A DNA stretch of 22,298 nucleotides. It comes from Lachnospiraceae bacterium (GTDB lineage: Bacteria > Bacillota_A > Clostridia > Lachnospirales > Lachnospiraceae). The DNA is taken from positions 1-22,298 of the forward strand of contig JAGADM010000026.1 in assembly GCA_017613595.1 (NCBI GenBank). The letters run 5' to 3'. Every line of letters starts with the position of its first letter. The first letter of the stretch is position 1. The translations under genes and the position numbers were made by a program. This document shows, piece by piece, positions 6,764 through 13,514 of the stretch. The notes beneath the pieces are model-generated. The model did not search any database. It was not told the DNA's origin and saw nothing but the letters and a program-made list of their open reading frames with translations.

Positions 6764-8797
6764 ATGAAGCGAAAGAGAAGAAGACGTGATGTTTTAAAAA
6801 CCTGTATCATCATCGAACTGATTGCGGTGCTGACGATTGCGGCGGTATGCTTTTTTCTGTACCGAAGCAAGCAGGCAGCGGTCCGGGCGGAAGTTGAGAA
6901 GTACAAGGCGGAACTGATGCTTAATGTGAGAGACATAGAGTGGGCTTCGCAGTCGTTTCGGGGGCTTTCGGCCTATGTCGAAGAGCTTGACAGCTGGCGT
7001 AAACAGGTTCTGGATGATCCGGATTACGCAGACGAATTTGCCGTTGCGATATTCGGCATGGACGGAGATTCCTGCATGTATCTGAAAGGAGACATTGTTC
7101 TTCTTTACAACGAAAAATGTACGGATATTTCTCAAAAGGAATACCGCGAGACCGTTTGGGATCTTGCCCGTTATATGACAAAGGGAAGTATCCGGGAACT
7201 GCTTGACTATATGGAAACGGACCGGGATCTGCCGATTCGTATCCTCCCGACCGTCAGCAGCTTCCGCGGTCGGAAAGCCGAAGACGGAACGATTGCGCTG
7301 ACACAGGTAACCCTGTTTTGCGACGACTGGGCGTTCTCTGACAGCCGGGGAGACCGTGAATTCGACAAGAAGACCTTTGTTCTACAGGCGGCAGATTACA
7401 GAGAAGAGGATGACTACACATGGACACTGCCGACGACAGCACGATCGGACGAGTTTAAAGACGTAAATGCGAACGGGGACCCAATCGAGTGGGTTGACGA
7501 TGAGACGCATTTCGTTGCATTCCGCCAGAGCCCGAGACTCAGCGGGCTGATAGATTACTGGCAGGGTGTTGAACGGCAATCCCGTTATGAGGCTTATATT
7601 GTCAGCTTCGGCTATGATGCGGTGTGGGCGGCGACTCCCGATAACGGGTTTGACGGAGCGAAAACCATGTCCGCGGTCAGATCGCTTTCCCTGGGAAGCA
7701 CTGGAGGAGCCGAAGGAGCGATGTTCCTTCTGTTCGATATCAACCGGATCGCATGGAACAAGGCAAAGCAGGTGATTCTCGTGCTCATTGCCTTCGGGCA
7801 GGCATTTGCCTTCGCGGCTATGATCCTTTGGTTTGAAGCAAAACGGAGACGCTCGCAGAACAAACGGCTTCGAAACACGTTCATCAATGCCATGGCGCAT
7901 GAACTGAAGACGCCGGTGGCAGTTGTAAACAACACGGCGGAATATCTGGCGACAGGCTGCAAGCCGGAGAAGCAGGAGCATTATCTCGGCGTGCTGACGC
8001 GCGAGAGTGCGTCCATGAACGAACTGTTGAACCGGATGCTCACGTACACGCGCGTAATAGATGATAAGGTAACACTTACCAAGAGCGAGGTCGATCTGAC
8101 CGCGCTTACCGAGAAGGTCTGCGCATCTTATTCGGACATGATGGCGGCAAAGGGGATGAACGTCCTCTTTAAAAACAAGACTCCGCTTGTCGTGAATTGC
8201 GATGCCGCGCTGATGGAGATGGTTCTTGACAATCTTGTGTCGAACGCCGTCCGTCACGGAGATCCGGACAGTACGATCGTGATTGAAAAGGAAGAGATGC
8301 GATTTTCCATCTGGAACAAGACCGAACCGCTCAACAACACGGAACTTTCGGAAATCTGGACGCCGATGTTCCAGACCGACCGCAAATCCGCGCAGTCGGA
8401 AACGGGCGGAATGGGACTTGCGCTGTGCGCCGGCATTCTGAACACGCACGGTGTCATGTACGGTGCATACAACGAGAAGAAGATGATCGAACGGGACGGC
8501 GTATCCCGCGAGGAAGACGGCCTTGAATTCTTCTTCGACTTTGCCCGCGTGCCGGTAACGGAGAAGGGCAGAAGGTTTGCGTTTATCAATCTTATTACGG
8601 TCGGAATCACTTTGATCAATGCTCTGGTATGGTCTTTCCAGTATATCAACAGTCCTACCGGAAAAGGGATCCGCTATGCTACGGTGATCCTCTGGCTCCT
8701 GTGCGCATTGCTCAATCTGCTCGCTTATGTGAGTTCCAAAAGAGGGCCGCAACCGTCCCGAAATAAGAAAAAGGTGAAACCGCTCGGAAGCATGTGA
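6764..8797 (+). CDS. Membrane sensor histidine kinase with a C-terminal transmembrane pair
   Basis: This 677-residue partner of the preceding regulator has membrane helix 1 at about 12-33 and an extracytoplasmic domain of about 300 residues (34-335) that I do not recognise. Helix 2 is at about 336-356, a HisKA domain has phospho-acceptor H379 in MAHELKTP, and a HATPase domain has the N box LDNLVSNAVRHG (about 488-499) and G box GGMGLALC (about 548-555). After the ATPase domain come two further hydrophobic segments, near 603-625 and 635-658, with a basic tail. A C-terminal membrane hairpin is unusual for kinases. ATG 6764, with GGGG 7-10 bases upstream, was preferred to GTG 6746, which would add six residues and lacks a ribosome binding site. 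The signal sensed is unknown. Confidence 0.9.
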   Translation: MKRKRRRRDVLKTCIIIELIAVLTIAAVCFFLYRSKQAAVRAEVEKYKAELMLNVRDIEWASQSFRGLSAYVEELDSWRKQVLDDPDYADEFAVAIFGMDGDSCMYLKGDIVLLYNEKCTDISQKEYRETVWDLARYMTKGSIRELLDYMETDRDLPIRILPTVSSFRGRKAEDGTIALTQVTLFCDDWAFSDSRGDREFDKKTFVLQAADYREEDDYTWTLPTTARSDEFKDVNANGDPIEWVDDETHFVAFRQSPRLSGLIDYWQGVERQSRYEAYIVSFGYDAVWAATPDNGFDGAKTMSAVRSLSLGSTGGAEGAMFLLFDINRIAWNKAKQVILVLIAFGQAFAFAAMILWFEAKRRRSQNKRLRNTFINAMAHELKTPVAVVNNTAEYLATGCKPEKQEHYLGVLTRESASMNELLNRMLTYTRVIDDKVTLTKSEVDLTALTEKVCASYSDMMAAKGMNVLFKNKTPLVVNCDAALMEMVLDNLVSNAVRHGDPDSTIVIEKEEMRFSIWNKTEPLNNTELSEIWTPMFQTDRKSAQSETGGMGLALCAGILNTHGVMYGAYNEKKMIERDGVSREEDGLEFFFDFARVPVTEKGRRFAFINLITVGITLINALVWSFQYINSPTGKGIRYATVILWLLCALLNLLAYVSSKRGPQPSRNKKKVKPLGSM

Positions 8798-8853
8798 CGG
8801 AGATCTGTTTCGGGAACCCTTGCAAACATTGGTAAAATCTGACTTTGTTAACG

Positions 8854-8895
8854 AAAATGTGAACGAGAAAAATAATCGTTCACATTTTTCTTTTT
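8854..8895 (+). terminator. Intrinsic terminator after the kinase gene
   Basis: AAAATGTGAACGA (8854-8866) pairs perfectly with TCGTTCACATTTT (8876-8888), giving 13 pairs and a nine-base A-rich loop. It is followed by T, C and five T residues. The A-run ahead of the stem may let it work on the other strand, but no gene converges there. Confidence 0.88.
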
Positions 8896-8931
8896 GAAAA
8901 AACTGAAAAAGAGCCCAATATTCACATTTTA

Positions 8932-8960
8932 TTTACAAAGCCGAAATACTATCCTAAAAT
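8932..8960 (+). promoter_or_regulatory. Candidate sigma-A promoter in the kinase-upp gap
   Basis: TTTACA (8932-8937) and TAAAAT (8955-8960) are separated by 17 bases, close to the housekeeping consensus. It sits between the kinase terminator and a second terminator, with no open reading frame of note between, so its product would be a short RNA starting near 8967. Confidence 0.55.
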
Positions 8961-8966
8961 ATGTCC

Positions 8967-9094
8967 GCTATAATAAGGCTCAGAAAGAAACAAACGAAAC
9001 ATTCCTCAACAAGACATTTCCAAATGATTTTTTCATATAATATTAGCCCGGCGGTCAACGCTCGGGCTACTCCTCTTTTCAGGGGAGTTTTTTT
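8967..9094 (+). ncRNA. Candidate small RNA of about 128 nt
   Basis: The 408-base gap between the kinase gene and upp contains a self-contained cassette: a promoter-like element at 8932-8960, an A-rich and apparently unpaired leader, a hairpin at 9044-9069 (TAGCCCG pairing with CGGGCTA, plus an inner GCG/CGC stem), and a terminator at 9069-9094. The upp gene has its own near-consensus promoter downstream, so this is not simply its leader. I do not recognise an Rfam family or riboswitch. The alternative is a tandem terminator pair after the two-component operon with a fortuitous promoter match. Only transcript data would decide. Confidence 0.4.
9069..9094 (+). terminator. Intrinsic terminator of the candidate small RNA
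   Basis: ACTCCTC (9069-9075) pairs with GGGGAGT (9082-9088) around a six-base loop and is followed by a run of six more T residues through 9094. It abuts the preceding 9044-9069 hairpin, sharing one base. Confidence 0.8.
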
Positions 9095-9134
9095 ATTTTC
9101 CGGAAAGAATCGCCCGTGAAAGGGGCGGATAGCT

Positions 9135-9163
9135 TTGACATTTGCCCGCGCAGATAGTATACT
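9135..9163 (+). promoter_or_regulatory. Near-consensus sigma-A promoter for upp
   Basis: A perfect TTGACA (9135-9140), a 17-base spacer and TATACT (9158-9163) place the start site near 9170, about 36 bases ahead of the upp ATG. The leader is short and shows no PyrR-type attenuator. Confidence 0.88.
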
Positions 9164-9205
9164 GTTCTGTAGTGATTGGAATCACACGAATGGAGGACAG
9201 GTAAT

Positions 9206-9835
9206 ATGGGTAAAGTAGTAATCATGGATCATCCGCTTCTGCAGCACAAGATCGGAATCATGCGGATGAAGGAAACTCCGACCAAGGATTTCCGCGAGCT
9301 TGTGAATGAAGTTGCAATGCTGATATATTATGAGGCGAGCCGGGATCTTCCGCTTGCCGATAAGGAAATAGAGACACCGATCTGCAAGACGACCGTGAAG
9401 GAGATTGCAGGTAAGAAGCTTTGCGTCGTTCCGATCCTCAGAGCAGGTATCGGTCTTTGCGACGGTATCCTCCGGATGAATCCGAATGCGAAAGTCGGAC
9501 ATATCGGAATGTACCGCGACGAGAAGACGCTTGAGCCGCACGAGTATTTCTGCAAGATGCCTGCAGACGCCGCAGAGCGTGACATCTTCGTGGTTGACCC
9601 GATGCTTGCAACCGGCGGTTCCGCGATCGCCGCAATTGATATGTTGAATAAACGCGGCATTAAGAGAATCCGTTTCCTGTGCCTGATCGCCGCTCCGGAA
9701 GGATTGAAGGCGCTTCAGGAGGCACATCCCGAGGTTGACGTATACATCGGCGCGATGGACGATCATCTCAATGAGAACGGCTATATTGTACCGGGTCTCG
9801 GCGACGCCGGCGACCGGATTTTCGGAACGAAATAA
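9206..9835 (+). CDS. upp: Uracil phosphoribosyltransferase
   Basis: This 209-residue protein is exactly the usual Upp length and makes UMP from uracil and PRPP in cytoplasmic pyrimidine salvage. Recognisable parts are the [14 protein letters not shown] opening, [13 protein letters not shown] with the conserved Arg, the [18 protein letters not shown] region, the PRPP-binding loop [11 protein letters not shown] near residues 130-140, and a C-terminal [15 protein letters not shown] 9206 has GGAGG at 9192-9196. The in-frame TTG at 9176 would add ten residues and lies at the expected transcript leader. The next gene, an ECF sigma factor, begins 39 bases after the stop with no terminator between, so upp may lead that transcript. 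Confidence 0.96.
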   Translation: MGKVVIMDHPLLQHKIGIMRMKETPTKDFRELVNEVAMLIYYEASRDLPLADKEIETPICKTTVKEIAGKKLCVVPILRAGIGLCDGILRMNPNAKVGHIGMYRDEKTLEPHEYFCKMPADAAERDIFVVDPMLATGGSAIAAIDMLNKRGIKRIRFLCLIAAPEGLKALQEAHPEVDVYIGAMDDHLNENGYIVPGLGDAGDRIFGTK

Positions 9836-9874
9836 CGTAGACCACCTCCACTGTGAAGAAGAGCGAATGAAGGT

Positions 9875-10432
9875 ATGAAGGAAAGAGAGACTGACGAGGC
9901 TTTATTCGACCGTTACCGTAAGGAAGCGGACAGCGACGCGCTGCGGGAACTGCTGATCCGTTACCGTGAGGAACTGTGTTTCTTCATTTACGGAATGGTT
10001 CGAAACATGGAAGACGCAGAGGACCTGATGCTGGACGCGTTTGCGGCAGCTTCTTCGGGGACCGCGCGTTTTGACCGCAGGTCATCCTTTAAAACCTGGC
10101 TGTTCGGAATCGGGCGGAATATGGCGCTCAAACATCTCCGTAAGCAGCGGTTTTCCTTCTCGGAATTGAACGAGGAGATGACATCGGATCAGGGAACTCC
10201 CGAACTCGAGATTCTGCAGACCGAGCGGAACCGAATGCTTTATAAGGCGCTCGGAAGCATCCCGGACGATTACCGGCAGGTGCTGCATCTTACGTATTTT
10301 GAGAATATGGACAACGACGAGGTTGCCGTTGTTCTGGATAAGAATAAAAAACAGGTCTATAACCTGATAGCAAGAGGGAAGCAGGCTTTGAAAGAAGCCC
10401 TCCTGAAACTGGGTTATGAGGCCGGAATGTGA
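9875..10432 (+). CDS. ECF-type RNA polymerase sigma factor
   Basis: This 185-residue protein has only the two core sigma-70 regions. Region 2 lies at about 24-90, with MVRNMEDAEDLMLDAF and FKTWLFGIGRNMALKHLRK. Region 4 lies at about 125-180, with SIPDDYRQVLHLTYFENM and a helix-turn-helix ending KKQVYNLIARGKQALK. Such factors redirect RNA polymerase to envelope or stress genes and are usually held by an anti-sigma factor encoded next door. Here the next gene, eight bases downstream, encodes a two-helix membrane protein, and a PrsW-type protease lies two genes further on. The ribosome binding site is weak (AGAAGAG or AAGG), so translation may depend on upp read-through. I could not find a convincing autoregulated promoter. 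Confidence 0.92.
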   Translation: MKERETDEALFDRYRKEADSDALRELLIRYREELCFFIYGMVRNMEDAEDLMLDAFAAASSGTARFDRRSSFKTWLFGIGRNMALKHLRKQRFSFSELNEEMTSDQGTPELEILQTERNRMLYKALGSIPDDYRQVLHLTYFENMDNDEVAVVLDKNKKQVYNLIARGKQALKEALLKLGYEAGM

Positions 10433-10439
10433 GGAGAGC

Positions 10440-10763
10440 ATGAAATCGATTGATGAGCAGATGGCGATTATTGAGAACCGCTCCGCTTCGATGAAGAAGA
10501 GAAGTCTTGCAATTCGATATATTGTCGGTTATTCGATAGCCGCAGCGGTTTTCGTTGCGCTCCTGATCGGTGCTTCCATGAATATCCCGAAGCTTCGTAC
10601 GGAGGATATGCTGGAGGAGACCGCCCGTTACGGAAGTCTTATCGTATCGGCACCGTATATGGGATATATTATTGTCGGAGTGATTACGTTCATCCTGGGA
10701 ATTCTGGTTGCGCTCCTTTGCAAGCAGATCAGAGATCTGAACAGTCTGGAGAACAAGCAGTAA
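10440..10763 (+). CDS. Two-helix membrane protein, candidate anti-sigma partner
   Basis: This 107-residue protein has a short basic cytoplasmic N-terminus (1-24), helix 1 at about 25-46, an outside loop of about 27 residues, helix 2 at about 74-95 and a short cytoplasmic tail. ATG 10440 with GAGGAGAG just upstream was preferred to the in-frame ATG at 10416 inside the sigma gene. The stop overlaps the next start as TAATG. Position directly after an ECF sigma gene suggests an anti-sigma role, but the N-terminal segment is much shorter than usual anti-sigma domains and lacks a zinc motif. It is clearly related to the 12397-12771 product: both have IDE....IE.R...MK.R at the N-terminus and YG(S/A)...(4 residues)..GYI(I/L)VGV at the second helix. 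Function is otherwise unknown. Confidence 0.75.
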   Translation: MKSIDEQMAIIENRSASMKKRSLAIRYIVGYSIAAAVFVALLIGASMNIPKLRTEDMLEETARYGSLIVSAPYMGYIIVGVITFILGILVALLCKQIRDLNSLENKQ

Positions 10764-11599
10764 TGACGGATTATATTATCCTGGGAGACAATGTCTCTCA
10801 GGTAGCGGCTTTGATATTTGCCGTAGTGATGGTTGTAAGATGGCTTCGTAATAAAGGAAACTCAGTAGTACTGGGTTTCCTTTTGTATGCTCTTGTGTGC
10901 CTGCTGATCAGTGATATCTACTGGAATGCCATGTCATATCTGAAACCCGATCTGCGGATTCCCTTCGCGGCCAGTGAGATTGCCGACATCGGAACGGTAC
11001 TGTTCCTTGCGGCCATGCTGAGCGAGATATACCAGGATTACCGTGTGAAGATCGGATGGGAAACCGTATGCGCAGCTGTTCACGGGGCGGTTTCCATCTG
11101 TCTCTGGACGGCCTGGGCCGGGGAGTGGTTTAAAAATGTAGTCGGCGGAATCCCCTACGTTTACTATCTCTTCGTTGTGGTATGGTCCTCCAAAAAGATA
11201 CAGCCTTTCCGCAGATACCAGAAGATTCTGATCGGAATCGGCATCTTTGCGCTGGACATCATACAGATCATCGGCCTTGTGTCATCAGAGAAGATTACAG
11301 ATCTGATGAATTATATCTCTTACGGGACGATTATATTCGGAATTATCCTTCTTATGATCAAACTTATTCATATGCTGCGCCGCGCGTATCGTGAGCGTTC
11401 CTACGAATGGTCCAGAAAGACGCTTGCGGCCGCTCTTGTTACATTAGTGTGGGTACAGAACGGAATGTACATGAGCTACGATCCGTTCTATTCGATAGAA
11501 GATATCGGATTTACCTTTACCGTACTGATTATCGTGTGCGCGGTATTCTGCGTCCACGAGACCGCCCGTAATACGGAGAAAGATTGGGGGATGGCGTAG
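10763..11599 (+). CDS. Polytopic membrane protein of unknown function
   Basis: This 278-residue protein has about eight hydrophobic segments (roughly 10-26, 34-52, 73-90, 97-115, 123-140, 150-170, 175-200 and 218-265 containing two). It has no enzymatic motif I can name. A conserved-looking stretch after helix 2, SDIYWNAMSYLKPD followed by RIPFAASEIADIG, recalls a clostridial hypothetical family, but I cannot assign it. ATG 10763 overlaps the previous stop by one base, and the next gene starts two bases after its own stop, so translation through sigma partner, this protein and the PrsW protease is tightly coupled. That context suggests a sensory or scaffold role in the same pathway, by inference only. 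Confidence 0.75.
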   Translation: MTDYIILGDNVSQVAALIFAVVMVVRWLRNKGNSVVLGFLLYALVCLLISDIYWNAMSYLKPDLRIPFAASEIADIGTVLFLAAMLSEIYQDYRVKIGWETVCAAVHGAVSICLWTAWAGEWFKNVVGGIPYVYYLFVVVWSSKKIQPFRRYQKILIGIGIFALDIIQIIGLVSSEKITDLMNYISYGTIIFGIILLMIKLIHMLRRAYRERSYEWSRKTLAAALVTLVWVQNGMYMSYDPFYSIEDIGFTFTVLIIVCAVFCVHETARNTEKDWGMA

Positions 11600-11600
11600 T

Positions 11601-12236
11601 ATGGTTTATTCCGAAAACATCTTTATCTGTATCGCGGTTCCGCTGATCATCGGCATATTTTTCACCGCCAAAGGAACCCGTAGCTTCCTGCTTTCCTTTG
11701 TTATGGGAATGGTCACCTGTCTGGTCTCCGCATATATCAGCGGATTTTTGAAATTCGTCATGGACATTGACGCGGAGGAAATGGCGGTATTCTATTCGCC
11801 GATGGTGGAGGAAACGCTGAAACTCCTTCCGCTGCTGTTTTATATGTTCGTCTTTATCCCGAAGAGCGGTAAACTTTACACGGTTGCGCTCGGAATCGGA
11901 CTCGGTTTCGCGACATTCGAGAACTGCTGCTACATTCTCTCGGATTCCACATCGAAACTCGGTTTTGTGCTGATCCGCGGAATGGCAGTCGGAGTCATGC
12001 ATCTCGTGTGCGCGCTTGTGATGGCGATCGGGCTTAATATGGCGCAGCGTCTCAGAGGATTGACGATTCCCGGATTGTTCGGAGCGCTGACTCTTTCCGC
12101 CGGTTTCCACGGACTCTATAATCTGCTCGTTTCGGAGCCCGGAGTACCTGCGGTTATCGGATATCTCCTTCCGATGATCACGGCTATCGCACTGTATTAT
12201 CCGTACGAGAAGAAAATCCGCGGCGGTCTTTCCTAA
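11601..12236 (+). CDS. PrsW-family intramembrane glutamic protease
   Basis: This 211-residue multi-pass membrane protein carries the PrsW/CAAX-protease pattern: MVEETLKLLP with E70 and E71, GLGFATFENCCYIL with E107, a conserved H134 in GVMHLVCALVMA, and H170 in GFHGLYNLL. In Bacillus subtilis PrsW starts regulated proteolysis of the anti-sigma factor RsiW and so releases SigW. Here the gene ends a cluster that begins with an ECF sigma factor, so an equivalent role in cutting a membrane-bound sigma inhibitor is plausible. The natural substrate candidate is the two-helix protein at 10440-10763. About six to seven membrane segments are visible. A terminator starts 23 bases after the stop. Confidence 0.88.
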   Translation: MVYSENIFICIAVPLIIGIFFTAKGTRSFLLSFVMGMVTCLVSAYISGFLKFVMDIDAEEMAVFYSPMVEETLKLLPLLFYMFVFIPKSGKLYTVALGIGLGFATFENCCYILSDSTSKLGFVLIRGMAVGVMHLVCALVMAIGLNMAQRLRGLTIPGLFGALTLSAGFHGLYNLLVSEPGVPAVIGYLLPMITAIALYYPYEKKIRGGLS

Positions 12237-12258
12237 ACATAACGATTCGGTTTTATAT

Positions 12259-12300
12259 GCCGGATACATGGTTATATCCATGTGTCCGGCTTATTTTTTT
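12259..12300 (+). terminator. Intrinsic terminator after the PrsW gene
   Basis: A 13-pair stem with one G-T wobble runs from GCCGGATACATGG (12259-12271) to CCATGTGTCCGGC (12278-12290) around a six-base loop, followed by TTA and seven T residues. It separates the sigma cluster from the next unit. Confidence 0.9.
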
Positions 12301-12396
12301 GCAAAAATCGAGGAAAATGAAAAAATCACTGAGTAAATCTCCGGAAAGGCGGTACTAAAGGGTGTAAGACACATCGAAAGAAAGGGGGACACTCGC

Positions 12397-12771
12397 ATGA
12401 AATACGGAATCGACGAAGCTCTGGTGCAGATTGAGGCAAGAGGCAGAGAAATGAAGATTCGGAAGAAACGGAAGCAGACAGCCGTTCTGACGGGAATGAT
12501 CGCAATATTGATGATCCTGTCATCCGTTGCAATATACCGGCGTACGGGAATCAAGCCGGTGGAAGAGACATCCTCCTCATATGGCGCGTTTATGCTTTCG
12601 GAAGAGGCAGGAGGATATATCTTAGTCGGTGTGGTCAGCTTTACATTTGCCGTGGCGCTTACACTTGTGTGTCTCCGCTTTGCGGGCAGAAGAAAGGGAT
12701 CCTGCGGAAAAGGAAAGCAGGACGGTCTTCAGGAAAAGGCGGAAGAGGAAGCCAGGGAATCCGGGAACTGA
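12397..12771 (+). CDS. Paralogue of the sigma-linked two-helix membrane protein
   Basis: This 124-residue protein has a basic cytoplasmic N-terminus, helix 1 at about 28-47, an outside loop of about 25 residues, helix 2 at about 73-95, and a charged C-terminal tail (98-124) that the 10440 protein lacks. By eye it shares about 9 of 19 residues at the N-terminus (IDE..., IE.R, MK.R) and about 12 of 34 around YGAFMLSEEAGGYILVGV with that protein, with almost no gaps. It is therefore a duplicated family, not just a similar topology. AAAGGGGGA precedes the ATG. The gene opens a unit with a secreted protease (21 bases on) and a giant surface protein. There is no adjacent sigma gene of its own. It may sense or regulate rather than serve as a classical anti-sigma factor. 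Confidence 0.75.
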   Translation: MKYGIDEALVQIEARGREMKIRKKRKQTAVLTGMIAILMILSSVAIYRRTGIKPVEETSSSYGAFMLSEEAGGYILVGVVSFTFAVALTLVCLRFAGRRKGSCGKGKQDGLQEKAEEEARESGN

Positions 12772-12792
12772 CGGAATACAGGAGAAAGAGTC

Positions 12793-13491
12793 ATGCGATG
12801 GAATAGAATTGTAATACTGATTGTACTGGGGAGCCTGCTCACCGGAGGCATCCTGTTCGGGACTGCGGCAACGCGTTCCGGGACGGGAGACCGGCGGCAG
12901 CGGGATATCGTCCTTACCAATACGGCACATACGGAAACGGGATGGAGTGACGCCGAACGCTGGGCGGACTCCGTAGTGAAACTGGAAGTTTATGACAGCA
13001 GGGGTGACCGGATCACGACCGGAAGCGGCTTCGCTGCAATGCCTGACCCGGTGCTGATTACCGCAAGACATGTAGTTGTCAACATGAAGTACATGATTGC
13101 CACGAGGGATGACGGGACAACATTTCGTGTTGATCGGATTCTTGCGGACGATGAAGATTCCGATGTCGTGGTGTGTGAACTCCCCGCCGAAGCAAATCTG
13201 AAACCGCTTCCGGTAGAAAGAGGCGTTCCGAAAAGGGGAACAAAGGTGCTTGCCGTCGGGAGCCAGTTCGGACTGATTAACCTTGTTTCGGACGGAATTG
13301 TCAGCGGGACGTGGGAGTCGGGAGATGTGAAACGCGTTGTATTTACCGCGCCGGTATCGGGCGGAAGCAGCGGAGGACCGCTCCTAAACGAAGCGGGCAA
13401 TGTTATCGGTATTGTTACCGGGACCTATGAAAAAGGTCAAAATCTGAATCTCGCCGCTTATGCGGATGTGATATATGCTCTGAACCAATAG
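12793..13491 (+). CDS. Membrane-anchored or secreted trypsin-like (HtrA-type) serine protease without PDZ domain
   Basis: This 232-residue protein has an N-terminal hydrophobic segment (about 6-25) that could be a signal peptide or an anchor. The rest is a chymotrypsin-fold domain of the HtrA group, with the catalytic triad visible as H93 in LITARHVV, D124 in EDSDVVVCEL, and S193 in SGGSSGGPLL. It ends at the domain boundary without the PDZ domain that HtrA/DegP proteins usually carry, so it is a minimal protease acting outside the membrane. GGAGAAAG precedes the ATG at a normal distance. It lies 21 bases after the two-helix paralogue and 23 bases before the giant surface protein gene. Processing of one of these neighbours is a reasonable guess, not shown by the sequence. 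Confidence 0.88.
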   Translation: MRWNRIVILIVLGSLLTGGILFGTAATRSGTGDRRQRDIVLTNTAHTETGWSDAERWADSVVKLEVYDSRGDRITTGSGFAAMPDPVLITARHVVVNMKYMIATRDDGTTFRVDRILADDEDSDVVVCELPAEANLKPLPVERGVPKRGTKVLAVGSQFGLINLVSDGIVSGTWESGDVKRVVFTAPVSGGSSGGPLLNEAGNVIGIVTGTYEKGQNLNLAAYADVIYALNQ

Positions 13492-13514
13492 TATAAACGA
13501 AGGGGAACAAAAGC

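Noticed and set aside
7382..8752. 456-codon - strand open frame opposite the sensor kinase
   Set aside because: The + strand frame contains all kinase boxes. The antisense translation has no domain pattern.
9095..9205. PyrR-type attenuator or uracil riboswitch in the upp leader
   Set aside because: The upp promoter lies downstream of the terminator at 9069-9094, leaving a leader of about 36 bases with no alternative structures.
12301..12396. Promoter for the 12397 gene, such as TTGCAA at 12299-12304, or an ECF-type site at CCGGAAAG (12341-12348)
   Set aside because: The -10 candidates are poor. CCGGAAAG also occurs as part of a ribosome binding region at 6055 and upstream of upp near 9101, so it is not a specific motif. 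A promoter must exist here but I cannot place it.
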